Assembly: GCF_006658505.1 (NCBI RefSeq)
Contig: NZ_VFUZ01000005.1
Coordinates: 62,001 to 126,000 of the forward strand
Direction: 5' to 3'
Origin: Mesorhizobium sp. B2-4-15
Lineage (GTDB): Bacteria > Pseudomonadota > Alphaproteobacteria > Rhizobiales > Rhizobiaceae
DNA: 64,000 nucleotides
A program made the translations under genes and the position numbers. Within the stretch, counting starts at the first letter, position 1, and each line of letters starts with the position of its first letter. Shown piece after piece: positions 1 through 9,290 of this stretch. The notes under the pieces were generated by a model. That model had not been told where the DNA came from. It did no database searches and was given only the letters and a program-made list of their open reading frames with translations.

Positions 1-657
1 GGCTCGCCCGGCGTGCCGATGCCCGGCTACGACATCCGGGTGCTCGACGACGCCGGCCACGAAGTGCCGCGCGGCACGCTGGGCAATGTCGTGGTCAAGC
101 TGCCATTGCCGGCCGGCTGCCTGCCGACCTTGTGGAACGCCGATGCCCGCTTCCGCCAAGCCTATCTCGACGAGTTCCCCGGCTTCTACAAGACGGCCGA
201 TGCCGGCATGATCGACGAAGACGGCTATCTCTACGTGATGGCTCGCACCGACGACATCATCAATGTCGCCGGCCATCGGCTGTCGACCGGGGCCATGGAA
301 GAGGTGCTGGCCGCCCATCCCGACGTCGCCGAATGCGCCGTCGTCGGCATTGCCGATGCCATGAAGGGCCAGGTGCCGCTCGGCTTCGTGGTGCTCAATG
401 CCGGTGTCGCGCGCGATGGGGATGCCATTGAGAAGGAGGTTGTCGCGCTGGTGCGCGAACGCATCGGCCCGGTCGCCGCCTTCAAGACCGTGGTGATGAT
501 CAAGCGCCTGCCCAAGACGCGGTCGGGGAAGATCCTGCGCGGCACCATGCAGAAGATCGCCGACAAGGAAGAGTGGGCCATGCCGGCGACCATTGACGAC
601 CCGGCCATCCTCGACGAGATCACCGCCGCCCTGAAGGAACGCGGGATCGGGGTTTGA
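1..657 (+). CDS. prpE: Propionyl-CoA synthetase, C-terminal part (5' end outside window)
   Basis: This is the last 218 or so residues of an acyl-CoA synthetase of the AMP-forming ANL superfamily. The reading frame is open to the left edge, so the GTG at 13 is internal and not a start. Visible motifs are the YKTADAG...DGYLYVMARTDD core, which carries the conserved ATP-binding Asp, the hinge region IINVAGHRLSTGAMEE, and the C-terminal catalytic lysine in the LPKTRSGKILRG motif. The wording of these motifs and the C-terminal tail fit PrpE, which activates propionate (or acetate) to its CoA ester in the cytoplasm. Acetyl-CoA synthetase is the main alternative. The AGHRLSTG variant, where Acs usually has SGHRLGT, favours PrpE. 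Confidence 0.85.
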   Translation, partial: GSPGVPMPGYDIRVLDDAGHEVPRGTLGNVVVKLPLPAGCLPTLWNADARFRQAYLDEFPGFYKTADAGMIDEDGYLYVMARTDDIINVAGHRLSTGAMEEVLAAHPDVAECAVVGIADAMKGQVPLGFVVLNAGVARDGDAIEKEVVALVRERIGPVAAFKTVVMIKRLPKTRSGKILRGTMQKIADKEEWAMPATIDDPAILDEITAALKERGIGV

Positions 658-712
658 GGCGCCGCTTCGCTTGCCGATGGGCCTATCTTTGATCGGCAAG
701 CAATACTTTTAT

Positions 713-727
713 TGTGCAATGCAGCAA
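713..727. promoter_or_regulatory. TGCRNYGCA palindrome, copy 1
   Basis: The core TGCAATGCA lies at 715-723 and is followed by GCAA. It matches the palindrome found upstream of many EPS genes in this window. It lies about 65 bases before the small ORF at 790. Function is inferred from recurrence only. Confidence 0.5.
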
Positions 728-789
728 GCCACCCTACAGTGATTGACGGGGGGCCATCGACAAGGTCGCATGGCTCAAAAGAAAATCAC

Positions 790-927
790 GTGCCTTATCT
801 CCTGTCGATGGCAGTGGTCGCCGCGACCATGATCGCGGCAAGCTGGCTGGTGGCCACCGAGGCCGAACCGCGTATCCGGCTGCTGCTCGACCACACCGTT
901 TTCCGCTACCGGATGAAGGCAGCGTAA
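790..927 (+). CDS. Possible small membrane protein (45 aa)
   Basis: A short frame starts at GTG 790 (or ATG 808). It encodes one hydrophobic stretch, AVVAATMIAASWLVA, followed by a basic tail. There is no good ribosome-binding site and no recognised family. It is listed because one copy of the TGCRNYGCA palindrome lies just upstream and because it is the only plausible coding stretch between prpE and the exoP terminator region. From 928 to 1138 I see no convincing gene. This could easily be non-coding. Confidence 0.25.
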   Translation: MPYLLSMAVVAATMIAASWLVATEAEPRIRLLLDHTVFRYRMKAA

Positions 928-1138
928 CCGCCACGGTGTGAACCCTCTCGGCCTGCCCGCCACACGCAATCGGACGCCTTCGAAGCGGCGCATCTTCTCG
1001 ACCGCTGGGTGATGTACGGCCATACGCCGGTGGACAAGCCGAGGATCGAGGGATGCAGGCTGAGGCATAGGCTCCGCCGTCTTCCAGAGCGGCGGCCTGT
1101 CCGGATTCGCCGACAAGCAGAGCCGGCTGATCTTTTCC

Positions 1139-1181
1139 TGGGGACAGCTCACCGTTTCACGGAAACGGTGAGCTGTCCCCA
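1139..1181. repeat. Perfect 20-bp inverted repeat with 3-nt loop
   Basis: Arms at 1139-1158 and 1162-1181 are exact reverse complements, built on GGGGACAGCTCACCGTTTC, with loop ACG. It sits about 75 bases beyond the exoP stop codon and could end exoP transcription, but no T-run follows on the minus strand. A dispersed REP-like palindrome is the alternative. Confidence 0.7.
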
Positions 1182-1256
1182 ACTCTTTGTTTTGATGCAA
1201 TTCCGACGGAAACCGTCTGACATTCTCCCTGGAATTGCCGAGGAGCGCAAGCGCGG

Positions 1257-3644
1257 CTAGACGGGTGCCTTGCTGCGCACTTCCGACTTGTCGAGATAGT
1301 AGGTCGAGTATTTGTCGAAGAATTTCTCCGAGGCCCCGAACGATCCGTATTTGGCCAGCTTCTTCAGGTCGACCTTGTTCAACACCACCCCGACGATCTT
1401 GTTGGCGACATAGGGTTCGGATTCCAGCATCGACCGCACCATGGCGCGCGGCGTGCGCCCCCACTCGGTGACCAGCACGAAGCCGTCGACGAGCGGCGCG
1501 AAGGCCTTGGCGTCGACAACCGGCCCGAGCGGCGGCAGGTCGACGACGATGTATTCGAACGTCTCCTTGGCGTTCTCGATGAAGCGCCGCATCCCGGCCG
1601 AGGAAAGCAGCTCGCTGGTATGCGAGAAGTGCCCGCGCGACACGGCCGGGATGATGGCCAGCTTGGTCTGCCGGTCGATCTTGCCGACCGACTGCCAGGT
1701 CTGGCCACTCACCACCGCTTCCATCAGCCCCTGGTCGGCTTCCATGCCAAGGCCGCGGCTGAGGCCCGGATTGCGCAGGTCACCGTCGATGAGCAGCGTC
1801 CTGGCGCCATTGGCGGCAAGCAGCCCGGCCAGATTGGCCGCGACCGTCGACTTGCCTTCGCCGGGAAGGACCGAGATGACGCCGATGACGCGGCTTCCTT
1901 GCCCTTCCAGCACGACGTCGAAAGCGATCTTGGCGCTGCGCAACGTTTCGGCGAACATCGATGCCGGAGCGTCGATGCTCACCCTCATGCGCGCGCGCCT
2001 TTCGATGGCCGCCGGCGATCTGGCGGCCTTGACGTCAAGCTGACCGTCGGCTGGCTTGTCCTCCTTGGCGGGTTTGCTGCCGATGGTCGGCAGGTAGCCG
2101 AGGAACTTGAGGCCGACGCGGTCGCGCACTTCCTCGCCGGTCCTGAAGAAGCGCTCGTTGAATTCGTTGAGGCCGCCGAAGCCGGCGCCCATCAGAACGC
2201 CGAGCACGAGCGAGAGTCCGAGCACGATGATGGTGCGCGGGCTCGAGGCGGAGAGCGGCGTCGAGGCATCCGAGATGATGCGGATCTTGCCGACCGGGAA
2301 GGATTGCTGCTGGGCGGCCTCCTCGTAGCGGCCGAGGAACGTCTGATAGAGCGTGGTGAGTGCCGTCGCCTTCTGGTCCAGGTCGCGCAGTTTGACCTGC
2401 GACTGGTTGTCGATGGAACTCTTGCCTTGTGCGGCGGCGACATTGGCCCTGAGCGCGGTCTCGCGCGCCAGCGCCACCTCATATTCGTTGCGATAGCTTT
2501 CGGTGAGCTGCTTCAGCTCGCCGAAGATCTGCGCCGATATGTCGGCCTTTTCCTTGGCGAGCGCCACCGCCTGTGGATGCTGCGGTCCGAAATTCGCTTC
2601 GACATCCTGCTGTCGCTTGGCGACCGTGAGGTAGCGCGTCTTGAGCGCCGATATGACCGAGCTGCTCGGCTGGTCGCTCGATATTGCGGCATCCTTGAAC
2701 GCATTATCGGAGCCGCTGTCGACGATCGACTTGTATTGCTGGTAGCGGGCGCTGGCGCGTGCGGTATCGGCTTGCGCCACGATGAGCTGGGCGTTCAGGT
2801 CGGCGAGTTGCTTGTCGCTCATCAACTGGCCGTCGCTGTTGGCGGACAGTCCGTGTTCGGCCCTGAATTTCTCGACCGCGAGCGATGCCGCCTGCGAGCT
2901 CTCGCGCAGTTCCGTCAACCTGCCCTGCAGCCAGACCGCCGCACGCTCGGTGGCGTCGAAGCTGGCATCGAGCTGATCGGCGAGATAGGCATCGGCATAG
3001 GCCTTGGTGATCGCGGTCGCCAGCGCCGGATCCGTCGCCTGGTAGCCAAGCGCGATGACGTAGCTTCGTCCGACGCGATCAGCCCGGATCTCGTTCTGCA
3101 GCTTGAGGATCGCGTAGTCGCGGCGCGACGTGGCGATCAACGCATCGCGCGCGGCCGGGTCGAGCTTGCTGACGTCACCGACGCCCGGCATGGGAGGGCT
3201 GGGGCGAAAATACTGGATCACGCCGCGGACAAGGTCGACGCCCTGGGCAAGCGCCGACTGGGGCGGGTTCATAAACGTATCGTTCTGGTCCAGCTTGAGC
3301 TTGTCGACGACCACGGCGGCGAGCCGCGTCGAGGTCAGAATCTCGATCTGGCTCAGAATGGCGGAATCGGTCTGCATCGTTGTCGACGCAGCCGAAATGT
3401 CGTCGACGATCTTGTTCAAGCCCTCGTCGATGAGCACCGAGGCGTAAGACTGATATTTGGGCGGCGTGGTCTGGATATAGAGCATGCCAAGGAAAAGACC
3501 GATGATGGCGCACACGCCGACCACCTTGGCCTGTCGTGCGGCCATGCCAAGCAGCCGCTCGATATCGATGAAGTCTTCGCCGTCTCCTGCATCCGAATTC
3601 GGCAATGGCATCCTCTTGTCGAGAGGAAAGTTGGCATAATTCAT
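1257..3644 (-). CDS. exoP: ExoP-like Wzz/BY-kinase, EPS chain-length and export protein
   Basis: This 795-residue inner-membrane protein combines a polysaccharide co-polymerase (Wzz) region with a bacterial tyrosine-kinase domain. A first membrane segment lies near residues 41-60 and a second near 471-491, with a long coiled-coil periplasmic region between them. The cytoplasmic domain has Walker A SVLPGEGKST (591-600), Walker A' TLLIDGDLRNP and Walker B YIVVDLPPLGP. The C-terminus has a small tyrosine group (KYSTYYLDK), the usual autophosphorylation site. Length matches S. meliloti ExoP (about 786 aa). It closes the minus-strand exoLAMONP run, 148 bases after exoN. The inferred role is control of polymerisation and export together with ExoF and ExoQ. 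Confidence 0.93.
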   Translation of the reverse strand: MNYANFPLDKRMPLPNSDAGDGEDFIDIERLLGMAARQAKVVGVCAIIGLFLGMLYIQTTPPKYQSYASVLIDEGLNKIVDDISAASTTMQTDSAILSQIEILTSTRLAAVVVDKLKLDQNDTFMNPPQSALAQGVDLVRGVIQYFRPSPPMPGVGDVSKLDPAARDALIATSRRDYAILKLQNEIRADRVGRSYVIALGYQATDPALATAITKAYADAYLADQLDASFDATERAAVWLQGRLTELRESSQAASLAVEKFRAEHGLSANSDGQLMSDKQLADLNAQLIVAQADTARASARYQQYKSIVDSGSDNAFKDAAISSDQPSSSVISALKTRYLTVAKRQQDVEANFGPQHPQAVALAKEKADISAQIFGELKQLTESYRNEYEVALARETALRANVAAAQGKSSIDNQSQVKLRDLDQKATALTTLYQTFLGRYEEAAQQQSFPVGKIRIISDASTPLSASSPRTIIVLGLSLVLGVLMGAGFGGLNEFNERFFRTGEEVRDRVGLKFLGYLPTIGSKPAKEDKPADGQLDVKAARSPAAIERRARMRVSIDAPASMFAETLRSAKIAFDVVLEGQGSRVIGVISVLPGEGKSTVAANLAGLLAANGARTLLIDGDLRNPGLSRGLGMEADQGLMEAVVSGQTWQSVGKIDRQTKLAIIPAVSRGHFSHTSELLSSAGMRRFIENAKETFEYIVVDLPPLGPVVDAKAFAPLVDGFVLVTEWGRTPRAMVRSMLESEPYVANKIVGVVLNKVDLKKLAKYGSFGASEKFFDKYSTYYLDKSEVRSKAPV

Positions 3645-3792
3645 CTTCGGTCCAATTCTGGCTTGTCTAGCGCACAGGCCCCGGGACGATCGGGAGCACT
3701 GCCGGGGGCGGCATAAGCTTCATGCCGGACAGCGGCGAGCCGGCTGGCCCCTCCGCCGTCAGCCATCCGACGATGCTCCCGAAAGATGGGCA

Positions 3793-4689
3793 TTATGCGG
3801 CTTCTTCCTGGCGTTCATGCGACCGGACGAACTCCCGGAGCATCTCGAAAACCGGGCCTTTCATGTCATCTCGCGCCAGCGCGAAGGCGACATTGGCCTG
3901 GATGAACCCTTCTTTCGACCCGCAGTCGAACATACGGCCGTTGAAGGGCTGAGCGAAGAACGGCTGGTCCTTCGCCAGACGCACCATGGCGTCCGTCAGC
4001 TGAATCTCGTTACCGGCGCCGCGCTGCTGGTTGCCGAGCAGCGCGAAGATCTCGGGCTGCAGGATGTAGCGGCCGTTGATGTAGAAGTTCGACGGCGCGT
4101 TGGCCGGCGCCGGCTTTTCGATCATGGCCGTCACCTCGAAGCCGCCGCCAATGTCGGCGCCCCGGCCGACAATGCCGTATTTGTTGGTTTCGCTCGGATC
4201 GCAGCGCTCGACGGCGATGACGTTGCCACCGGTTTGCGCGTAGAGATCGGTGATCTCGGCCAAACATCCGCGCCCACCGAAGGAGACCATGTCAGGCAAG
4301 AGCAGGGCGAAGGGTTCGTTGCCGATGACCTCGCGCGCGCACCAGACGGCATGGCCGAGGCCCTGCGGGGATTGCTGGCGGATGAAGCTGGTGGCGCCGG
4401 CCACGGGCAAAAGGCTTTCCAGCGACTGCAATTGCGTCTTCTTGCCGGTCTGCTCCAAGGTTCCGATCAATTCCGGATGCAGGTCGAAATAGTCCTCGAT
4501 GACCGCCTTGTTGCGGCCGGTCACGAACACGATGTGCTCGATGCCGGCCTCGAAGGCCTCGTCCACCGCATATTGCACGACAGGCCTGTCGACGACGGGA
4601 AGCATTTCCTTCGGCATCGACTTGGTCGCCGGCAGGAACCGCGTCCCAAGCCCCGCCACCGGTATCACGGCCTTCCTGATTTTCTTCAT
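3793..4689 (-). CDS. exoN: UTP-glucose-1-phosphate uridylyltransferase
   Basis: A 298-residue cytoplasmic nucleotidyltransferase that makes UDP-glucose from UTP and glucose-1-phosphate, the sugar donor for the ExoA/L/M/O/U transferases. The N-terminus has the family signature [20 protein letters not shown], and later [15 protein letters not shown] and [10 protein letters not shown] motifs are typical of GalU/ExoN. I chose the ATG at 4689 because AGAAGGAAT lies 8 bases upstream. The frame stays open further upstream without any homologous sequence. It sits between exoO (74-base gap) and exoP, the same place as exoN in S. meliloti. A housekeeping galU elsewhere in the genome is likely, so this copy is probably dedicated to EPS. 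Confidence 0.93.
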   Translation of the reverse strand: MKKIRKAVIPVAGLGTRFLPATKSMPKEMLPVVDRPVVQYAVDEAFEAGIEHIVFVTGRNKAVIEDYFDLHPELIGTLEQTGKKTQLQSLESLLPVAGATSFIRQQSPQGLGHAVWCAREVIGNEPFALLLPDMVSFGGRGCLAEITDLYAQTGGNVIAVERCDPSETNKYGIVGRGADIGGGFEVTAMIEKPAPANAPSNFYINGRYILQPEIFALLGNQQRGAGNEIQLTDAMVRLAKDQPFFAQPFNGRMFDCGSKEGFIQANVAFALARDDMKGPVFEMLREFVRSHERQEEAA

Positions 4690-4763
4690 CGCAAATTCCT
4701 TCTGAGGAGATCGACTGCAGTCCATTCGCAGGCCACGAAAAATCCCTCCATGTGCCTGCATCT

Positions 4764-5732
4764 TCACCTCCCCGCCCCCACGGCAAACTGTGCCGCTACT
4801 CTTCGCAACCGCACGGCGATCGGCATGCCCATATGCCTGACCGCCGCCGGGTCGCTGAGCGCCGTCCGGATCGCTTTGAGCGGGGACCGCGCCTTGATGT
4901 GCTGGACCATCGCCAGGAACGAAGCCGCCTTGCGCAGGCTGCGGCCGCGCCGCGCGAAAGCAGCCTGGGCTGCCTCATCCATCCGATGGGTTTGAGCGAA
5001 CACCGCATCCGCCTTGCGCATCGCTTCGACATGGTGAAGCTCGAGCACACGGGAGATGGAGCCGCCGCGTATGTGGTAGGCATAGCCGATGGCAGGTTCG
5101 ACCACGCATCTGCCGCCCTTGGCAAGGGCGTCGGCAAACAGGATGTAGTCCTCGCCGATCCTCAGTTTTTCATCATAGCGAAGCCGGTTTTCATCGAGGA
5201 ACCGGCGCTGGAAGATCGGCTTGAGGTAGCCGAGATTGAACTTCGATTCGAAGACGACGTTGCCGGCGATGTAGGTGGCCAGCGAAATCTCGCGCAGGCC
5301 TTCGAGATACTGCCGCGGGAACATCACATCCTCGACGACGCCGTCCTCACGGACGACCTGGAGGTTGTCAACGGCGATCTGAGCGCCCGCCTTTTCGGCG
5401 CGGCCGATCATGGCGGCGATGCGGCCGGGAAAGACGGCGTCGTCGGAATCGAGAACCGCGATCCACCTGCCGCGGGCGATGTCGAGCCCGGCGTTCCTGG
5501 CGCCGCCGGGACCACGATTTGCGGTGAGCGCGACGACGCGCACAATATCCTCTGGATAGGCCCGCGCCACATCGAGCGTGGCGTCGCGCGACTGGTCGTC
5601 GACGACGATGATCTCGACGCTGACATCCTTCTGTGCAATGGCGCTGGCGATCGCCCGGTCAAGAGTAGCCTCGGCATTGTAGGCGGCGATGACGAAGGAA
5701 ACATCCGGGACGAAGGATGCGTCAGGCTGCAC
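4764..5732 (-). CDS. exoO: ExoO-like GT2 glucosyltransferase
   Basis: A 322-residue GT-A fold family 2 glycosyltransferase. It has the nucleotide-binding start [18 protein letters not shown], the VDDQSRD segment, and the metal-binding [11 protein letters not shown] (DxD-type) motif. In succinoglycan synthesis ExoO adds a beta-1,6-linked glucose to the lipid-linked oligosaccharide at the inner face of the membrane. The start is taken as GTG 5732, preceded by a strong AAGGAGG. This overlaps the 3' end of exoM by 11 bases and indicates translational coupling. Longer forms of the frame run into exoM and are not real. Assignment rests on sequence style and on the conserved exoM-exoO-exoN order. 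Confidence 0.88.
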   Translation of the reverse strand: MQPDASFVPDVSFVIAAYNAEATLDRAIASAIAQKDVSVEIIVVDDQSRDATLDVARAYPEDIVRVVALTANRGPGGARNAGLDIARGRWIAVLDSDDAVFPGRIAAMIGRAEKAGAQIAVDNLQVVREDGVVEDVMFPRQYLEGLREISLATYIAGNVVFESKFNLGYLKPIFQRRFLDENRLRYDEKLRIGEDYILFADALAKGGRCVVEPAIGYAYHIRGGSISRVLELHHVEAMRKADAVFAQTHRMDEAAQAAFARRGRSLRKAASFLAMVQHIKARSPLKAIRTALSDPAAVRHMGMPIAVRLRRVAAQFAVGAGR

Positions 5733-6672
5733 GTTTACCTCCTTCCCGCGGCGAGGGCTGGCCGTAGAGACGGATTTCGCGGATGCCGACAAGACCGCTG
5801 ACGACCCCGACATGCATAATGCCGCGCAGCACGCTGCGGTTCCGGCGCACCGGGCTGGCGATGACGGGAAGTGCCGCCGCGAAGCAATAGGCCGCCTTTG
5901 CCGCGGCAAGGCCGACCTGTTTGGCCAGGCCAATGCCGCTGGCGTTGTTGCCCAGGAGATGACCATGTGTCTGCCCGACCCTGAAGCGACGCCGGCCAAG
6001 CCAGTCGAACGCGGCCCTGGCGCCCGGCACCACCTCGTCCACCCAGGCCTGTTCGGAGAAAGCGATGCGGCCGCCTGCCTTGACCATCTGGTCGAAGAAC
6101 TCGGTATCCTCGCCGCCGGTCTGGCCCCGCGCCAGGCTGAAGCGGCGGCCACGCAGGCTGTCCGATCCCATGCGGAGCAGAACGTTGCAGGTGTAGCCGG
6201 TGCGGATTTCGCCCCGCACCCAGACGGGCAAGGTCGAATGGAAATCGCCGCGGCGCATCCAGTCCGGCGCATCCGGGCGGTAAAGTGCCCGCACCGGGCC
6301 GAGCACGGCGGCAGCGCCACTTTTCTCAGCCGTCGCGACCAGTTCGGCAAGCCAAGAAGCCGTGGCGGTCTCGTCGTCGTCGATGAAGGCGAGGAAATCC
6401 GCCTCGCTGGCGTCGAGACAGGCGTTGCGGGCGATCGAGATATTACGCGCCGGGCAATGATGATAGCGGATCGGCAAGGTCAGTTCTCGCGATAGCGCCG
6501 TGACCAGGCCCCTGGCGCTCGGCGTGTCGTCATTGTCGGCGACAGTGACGCCGACATCGAAACCTCCTGGCATGTCCATGGCGGCGAGCGAGCGCAGCGT
6601 GTCGGCCAATTCCGGACGTCGGAAGGTGCACACGCCGATGTCGATGCTGCGGTTCTTGGTCCGAGCCGCCAT
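5722..6672 (-). CDS. exoM: ExoM-like GT2 glucosyltransferase
   Basis: A 316-residue family 2 glycosyltransferase. The N-terminus IDIGVCTFRRPELADTLRSL is almost the ExoM signature, followed by VADNDDTPSA and the metal-site segment FLAFIDDDE. ExoM transfers the fourth sugar, a beta-1,4-linked glucose, onto the undecaprenyl-linked succinoglycan unit. Start ATG 6672 shares its A with the exoA stop codon (TGATG), and the 3' end overlaps exoO. The three genes therefore form one tightly coupled unit. The C-terminal quarter carries a hydrophobic/basic region compatible with membrane association. Confidence 0.92.
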   Translation of the reverse strand: MAARTKNRSIDIGVCTFRRPELADTLRSLAAMDMPGGFDVGVTVADNDDTPSARGLVTALSRELTLPIRYHHCPARNISIARNACLDASEADFLAFIDDDETATASWLAELVATAEKSGAAAVLGPVRALYRPDAPDWMRRGDFHSTLPVWVRGEIRTGYTCNVLLRMGSDSLRGRRFSLARGQTGGEDTEFFDQMVKAGGRIAFSEQAWVDEVVPGARAAFDWLGRRRFRVGQTHGHLLGNNASGIGLAKQVGLAAAKAAYCFAAALPVIASPVRRNRSVLRGIMHVGVVSGLVGIREIRLYGQPSPREGGKRAA

Positions 6673-7661
6673 CACGCCACCCCGCGTCGCGTGCCGAGGC
6701 CGAGAAGCTGCAGCCAGAAGCCGACGGACCAGCCGAAATGCATGACCATGGCCGAAACGCCGGCGAGCGCGATGTCGGCATTGCGCTCGCTGAGCGCCGT
6801 CGCCAAACCATAGCCCAGGCATACCGACGCCCAGATCAGCAGCGGAACCGCCGCGATCCAGTGCACGAAGGAGAAGGCGGCCAGAAGAACCACCGGAAGG
6901 ACCAGAAGCGGCACCATCTGCCGGACCTTCGGGATGACACGGTGTTTCAGCACGTTCTTGGCGCGGCCGCGGCCATAGCCAAGATACTGGAAATAGAGGC
7001 CTTTGAGCGAAGCGCGCGGATAGTAGACCATCTGCGTCCTGCCGCTCATCCAGATCCTATAGCCGGCCCGCCGCAGCCGATAGTCGAATTCGGCATCCTC
7101 ATTGTGGCTGAACGTCTCGTCGTAGCCGCCGACGGCCTGGAAGGCGGAGATCCGCATCAGCGCGTGATGGCCGTGGTCGACCCACTCTCCGGCGGAGAGA
7201 TGACGGTGCTTGGAGCCGCCGGTGCCGAGCTTGGAATTCTGCGCCGCGGCGGTCGCCTTCTGGACCGCGCCGCTGCCGCTGGTCAGCATCGAAACCACGA
7301 CCGAATCGGCACCGGTGGCCAGCGCCTCCTCCACCAACCGGTCGCAATAGTCGTCGGGATAGCCGCCATGGGCATCGATGCGGATCAGATATTGCGCGCC
7401 GTCGCCGAACCTGGCCACCGCAAGGTTGATCGCCGCGCTCTGGATGCGCTTTTCATTGTGGAGCAGGATGATGCGCGGATCTTTCTTCAGGCGCTCGCCG
7501 ACAATGGCGAGCGTGCCGTCGGTGCTGCCGCCATCGGCGACGACGATGCGGGCGCCAAGCCTTGCCGCCGCCGGGCAGAGCTGGTCGAGCAGCGCACCGA
7601 TATGGGCTGCCTCGTTCAGGCACGGGATCACGATCAGGCTGGAAGGAAGCGCTTGCGTCAT
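6672..7661 (-). CDS. exoA: ExoA-like GT2 glucosyltransferase
   Basis: A 329-residue family 2 glycosyltransferase with a C-terminal membrane region. The GT2 core shows SLIVIPCLNEAAHIGALLDQ, ADGGSTDGT, the metal-site RIDAHGGYPDDY and the acceptor-side HNEDAEFDYRLRRAGY. Two or three hydrophobic helices follow residue 245 (VPLLVLPVVLLAAFSFV and later). ExoA adds the second sugar, a beta-1,3-glucose, to the galactose placed by ExoY. Length equals S. meliloti ExoA (about 330 aa). It begins 15 bases after exoL and overlaps exoM by one base. Confidence 0.92.
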   Translation of the reverse strand: MTQALPSSLIVIPCLNEAAHIGALLDQLCPAAARLGARIVVADGGSTDGTLAIVGERLKKDPRIILLHNEKRIQSAAINLAVARFGDGAQYLIRIDAHGGYPDDYCDRLVEEALATGADSVVVSMLTSGSGAVQKATAAAQNSKLGTGGSKHRHLSAGEWVDHGHHALMRISAFQAVGGYDETFSHNEDAEFDYRLRRAGYRIWMSGRTQMVYYPRASLKGLYFQYLGYGRGRAKNVLKHRVIPKVRQMVPLLVLPVVLLAAFSFVHWIAAVPLLIWASVCLGYGLATALSERNADIALAGVSAMVMHFGWSVGFWLQLLGLGTRRGVA

Positions 7662-7676
7662 CAGGCGATGTCCATC

Positions 7677-8849
7677 CTATGCCAGGGCTTCGGTCGCGAA
7701 GGGCTCGCGCACGGTGGTCAGGCGGCGCAGTTTTTCGACCAGTGCGCTGCAGTCGCTGCGATCGTAGCTCCACATTCTCGGATCATGGGCAAGCACGCGC
7801 GCCTTCAGTCGGCCGAAGCGGTGCTCCTCCATCGTGCCGAGTGCTGTTTCGAGCGCGTCGGGCGTGGCGTTCGGCAGAAGGACGCCGATATCCTGCTGGC
7901 TGAGGAACCGTCCCGTTTCGGTATGGGCCATCGAGATCGGCACCGCCCCGAAACGGCAGCCTTCATAAAGGCGGTTGGGCAGCAGCCATTCCGAGTTCTG
8001 GCCCGCTTCGAAGAAATCGATCGCCCAGGAGAAATGGACGTCCTGATAGATCGCCGCCATGTCCTCCGGATTGCGGTATGGCCCACCAAACGACAACCAC
8101 GGCTCGGCTTCGACGAAGCCGTGGAAATCCGGGAATTCGGACAGAGCCGGGCGGCCGCGCAGCACGACCTCGAAACGTCCCTCCATGCGGCGCGTGAAAT
8201 CGGCCAGCAGTTCGAGCGAGTGGCGGCAGCGAAGCGCTCCGAACCAGCCGATCCGCCAGGGCGGGGCGACAGGCGCTTCGACCGGCTCGCGCTCACCGGG
8301 CAAGATCGCTGCTGCCTCGAAATATTTGTTCTCGACCAACTCGACGGGTGCGGCGATCTGGCGGAAGGGTTTGAAATAATTGGCGATGAAGGCGGGCGAA
8401 CTGGTCACCAGCAGCTTCACGTCGCGCGCCAGATGCCGCTCGGTGGCGCGCAACGCCTTGCCGAGGACATCATCGCGGAGCACCAGGCGATGGATATCGA
8501 GGCATTCATAGACGATCGGCACCGCACGGCCGAAAGCCGACCTGGCGCGGCGGGCAAGCGCCAGCATTTCCAGGTTGCGCGCGATGATGAGATCTGGTTT
8601 CGGCACGCCGCCGAGCTTCGAACCTATCGAAACCGCCGCTTTCGCCACCGCTGTCAGGCGTTGGGCGAATCGGCCATCGCGTGTCGCGCCAAGGTCGATC
8701 GGCCGCAATCCTTCGATGTCGGCTATCGGGGTCGCGGTGCGGCGGAAGCCCGCCAGGGTGACACGGGCGCCGCCTGTCCTGAGCATTGTGATCCGCCGGC
8801 GAACCGCCGGATCGCAAACATCGTGCACCAGGTACAAGACATGCAGCAT
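7677..8849 (-). CDS. exoL: ExoL-like EPS glycosyltransferase
   Basis: A 390-residue protein with the GT-B look of ExoL: N-terminal VLYLVHDVCDPAVRRRI, a central YECLDIHR segment and a C-terminal donor-domain motif (LYEGCRFGAVPIS). ExoL adds the third sugar, a beta-1,4-glucose, in succinoglycan assembly. It is the first gene of the minus-strand exoLAMONP run. A TGCRNYGCA palindrome lies 50 bases upstream of the ATG and probably marks its promoter. In S. meliloti exoH and exoK precede exoL. Here exoH is missing and exoK is 8 kb away. Confidence 0.87.
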   Translation of the reverse strand: MLHVLYLVHDVCDPAVRRRITMLRTGGARVTLAGFRRTATPIADIEGLRPIDLGATRDGRFAQRLTAVAKAAVSIGSKLGGVPKPDLIIARNLEMLALARRARSAFGRAVPIVYECLDIHRLVLRDDVLGKALRATERHLARDVKLLVTSSPAFIANYFKPFRQIAAPVELVENKYFEAAAILPGEREPVEAPVAPPWRIGWFGALRCRHSLELLADFTRRMEGRFEVVLRGRPALSEFPDFHGFVEAEPWLSFGGPYRNPEDMAAIYQDVHFSWAIDFFEAGQNSEWLLPNRLYEGCRFGAVPISMAHTETGRFLSQQDIGVLLPNATPDALETALGTMEEHRFGRLKARVLAHDPRMWSYDRSDCSALVEKLRRLTTVREPFATEALA

Positions 8850-8898
8850 GAAAACTCAACCGCTGTTTGACCCACCCAAGGGGATGCTAGTACAGCTC

Positions 8899-8920
8899 TT
8901 GCTGCATCGCAACATTTTTG
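8899..8920. promoter_or_regulatory. TGCRNYGCA palindrome upstream of exoL
   Basis: Core TGCATCGCA at 8903-8911 within TTGCTGCATCGCAACATTTT. It is 50 bases upstream of the exoL start. Confidence 0.6.
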
Positions 8921-9150
8921 GCACCGCGTAGCAAAATTAGCCATCTCTACCGCGCTGCACAAAACATATGACCCAATTTTTGACAGCGCGGGCGCGGCCA
9001 CACAATCGCGCCATCGGAGGCGGGGCATGGCCTGACGCGCCCATAAACCGAGGCATTCTGCTGCAAACCCCGCAATGTGACGGTCACATCGGCCCAAATC
9101 GCTCCCCAACCCGGTAGCCGAGCTGAAGGTTAAGCAATTGCTAAAATTCG

Positions 9151-9165
9151 TATTGCACTGCAACA
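9151..9165. promoter_or_regulatory. TGCRNYGCA palindrome upstream of GT4 gene
   Basis: Core TGCACTGCA at 9154-9162, followed by ACA. It lies about 130 bases before the plus-strand glycosyltransferase gene. Confidence 0.55.
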
Positions 9166-9290
9166 CAAAACGGTGTTGAACTCTCGTCAGGAAAGTTGGG
9201 CCTTGAGTTTGGCTAGGGATCCGCTCTTGCATTCTGTTGCAGCGCGGCAGCATGCTTTCTGCATCATTGGAATAGCTTGCGAAATCCCCG

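Larger units (their letters stand above)
8850..9290. promoter_or_regulatory. Divergent promoter region exoL / GT4
   Basis: A 441-base gene-free gap between divergent genes. It holds two exact TGCRNYGCA palindromes (cores 8903-8911 and 9154-9162) and a degenerate third around 9228-9246. The exoL-side copy continues into ACATTTTTG, an extension also seen before exoY and near the GH16 gene at 10841. I see no open frame with coding character here. Confidence 0.55.

Noticed and set aside
1009..1260. An 83-codon plus-strand frame running through the inverted repeat
   Set aside because: It translates the palindrome itself and has no ribosome-binding site.
1620..3716. A 698-codon open frame on the plus strand opposite exoP
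   Set aside because: It is a shadow of the GC-rich exoP gene. The translated sequence is rich in Arg/Gly/Ala without family motifs, and the minus strand carries a clear ExoP.
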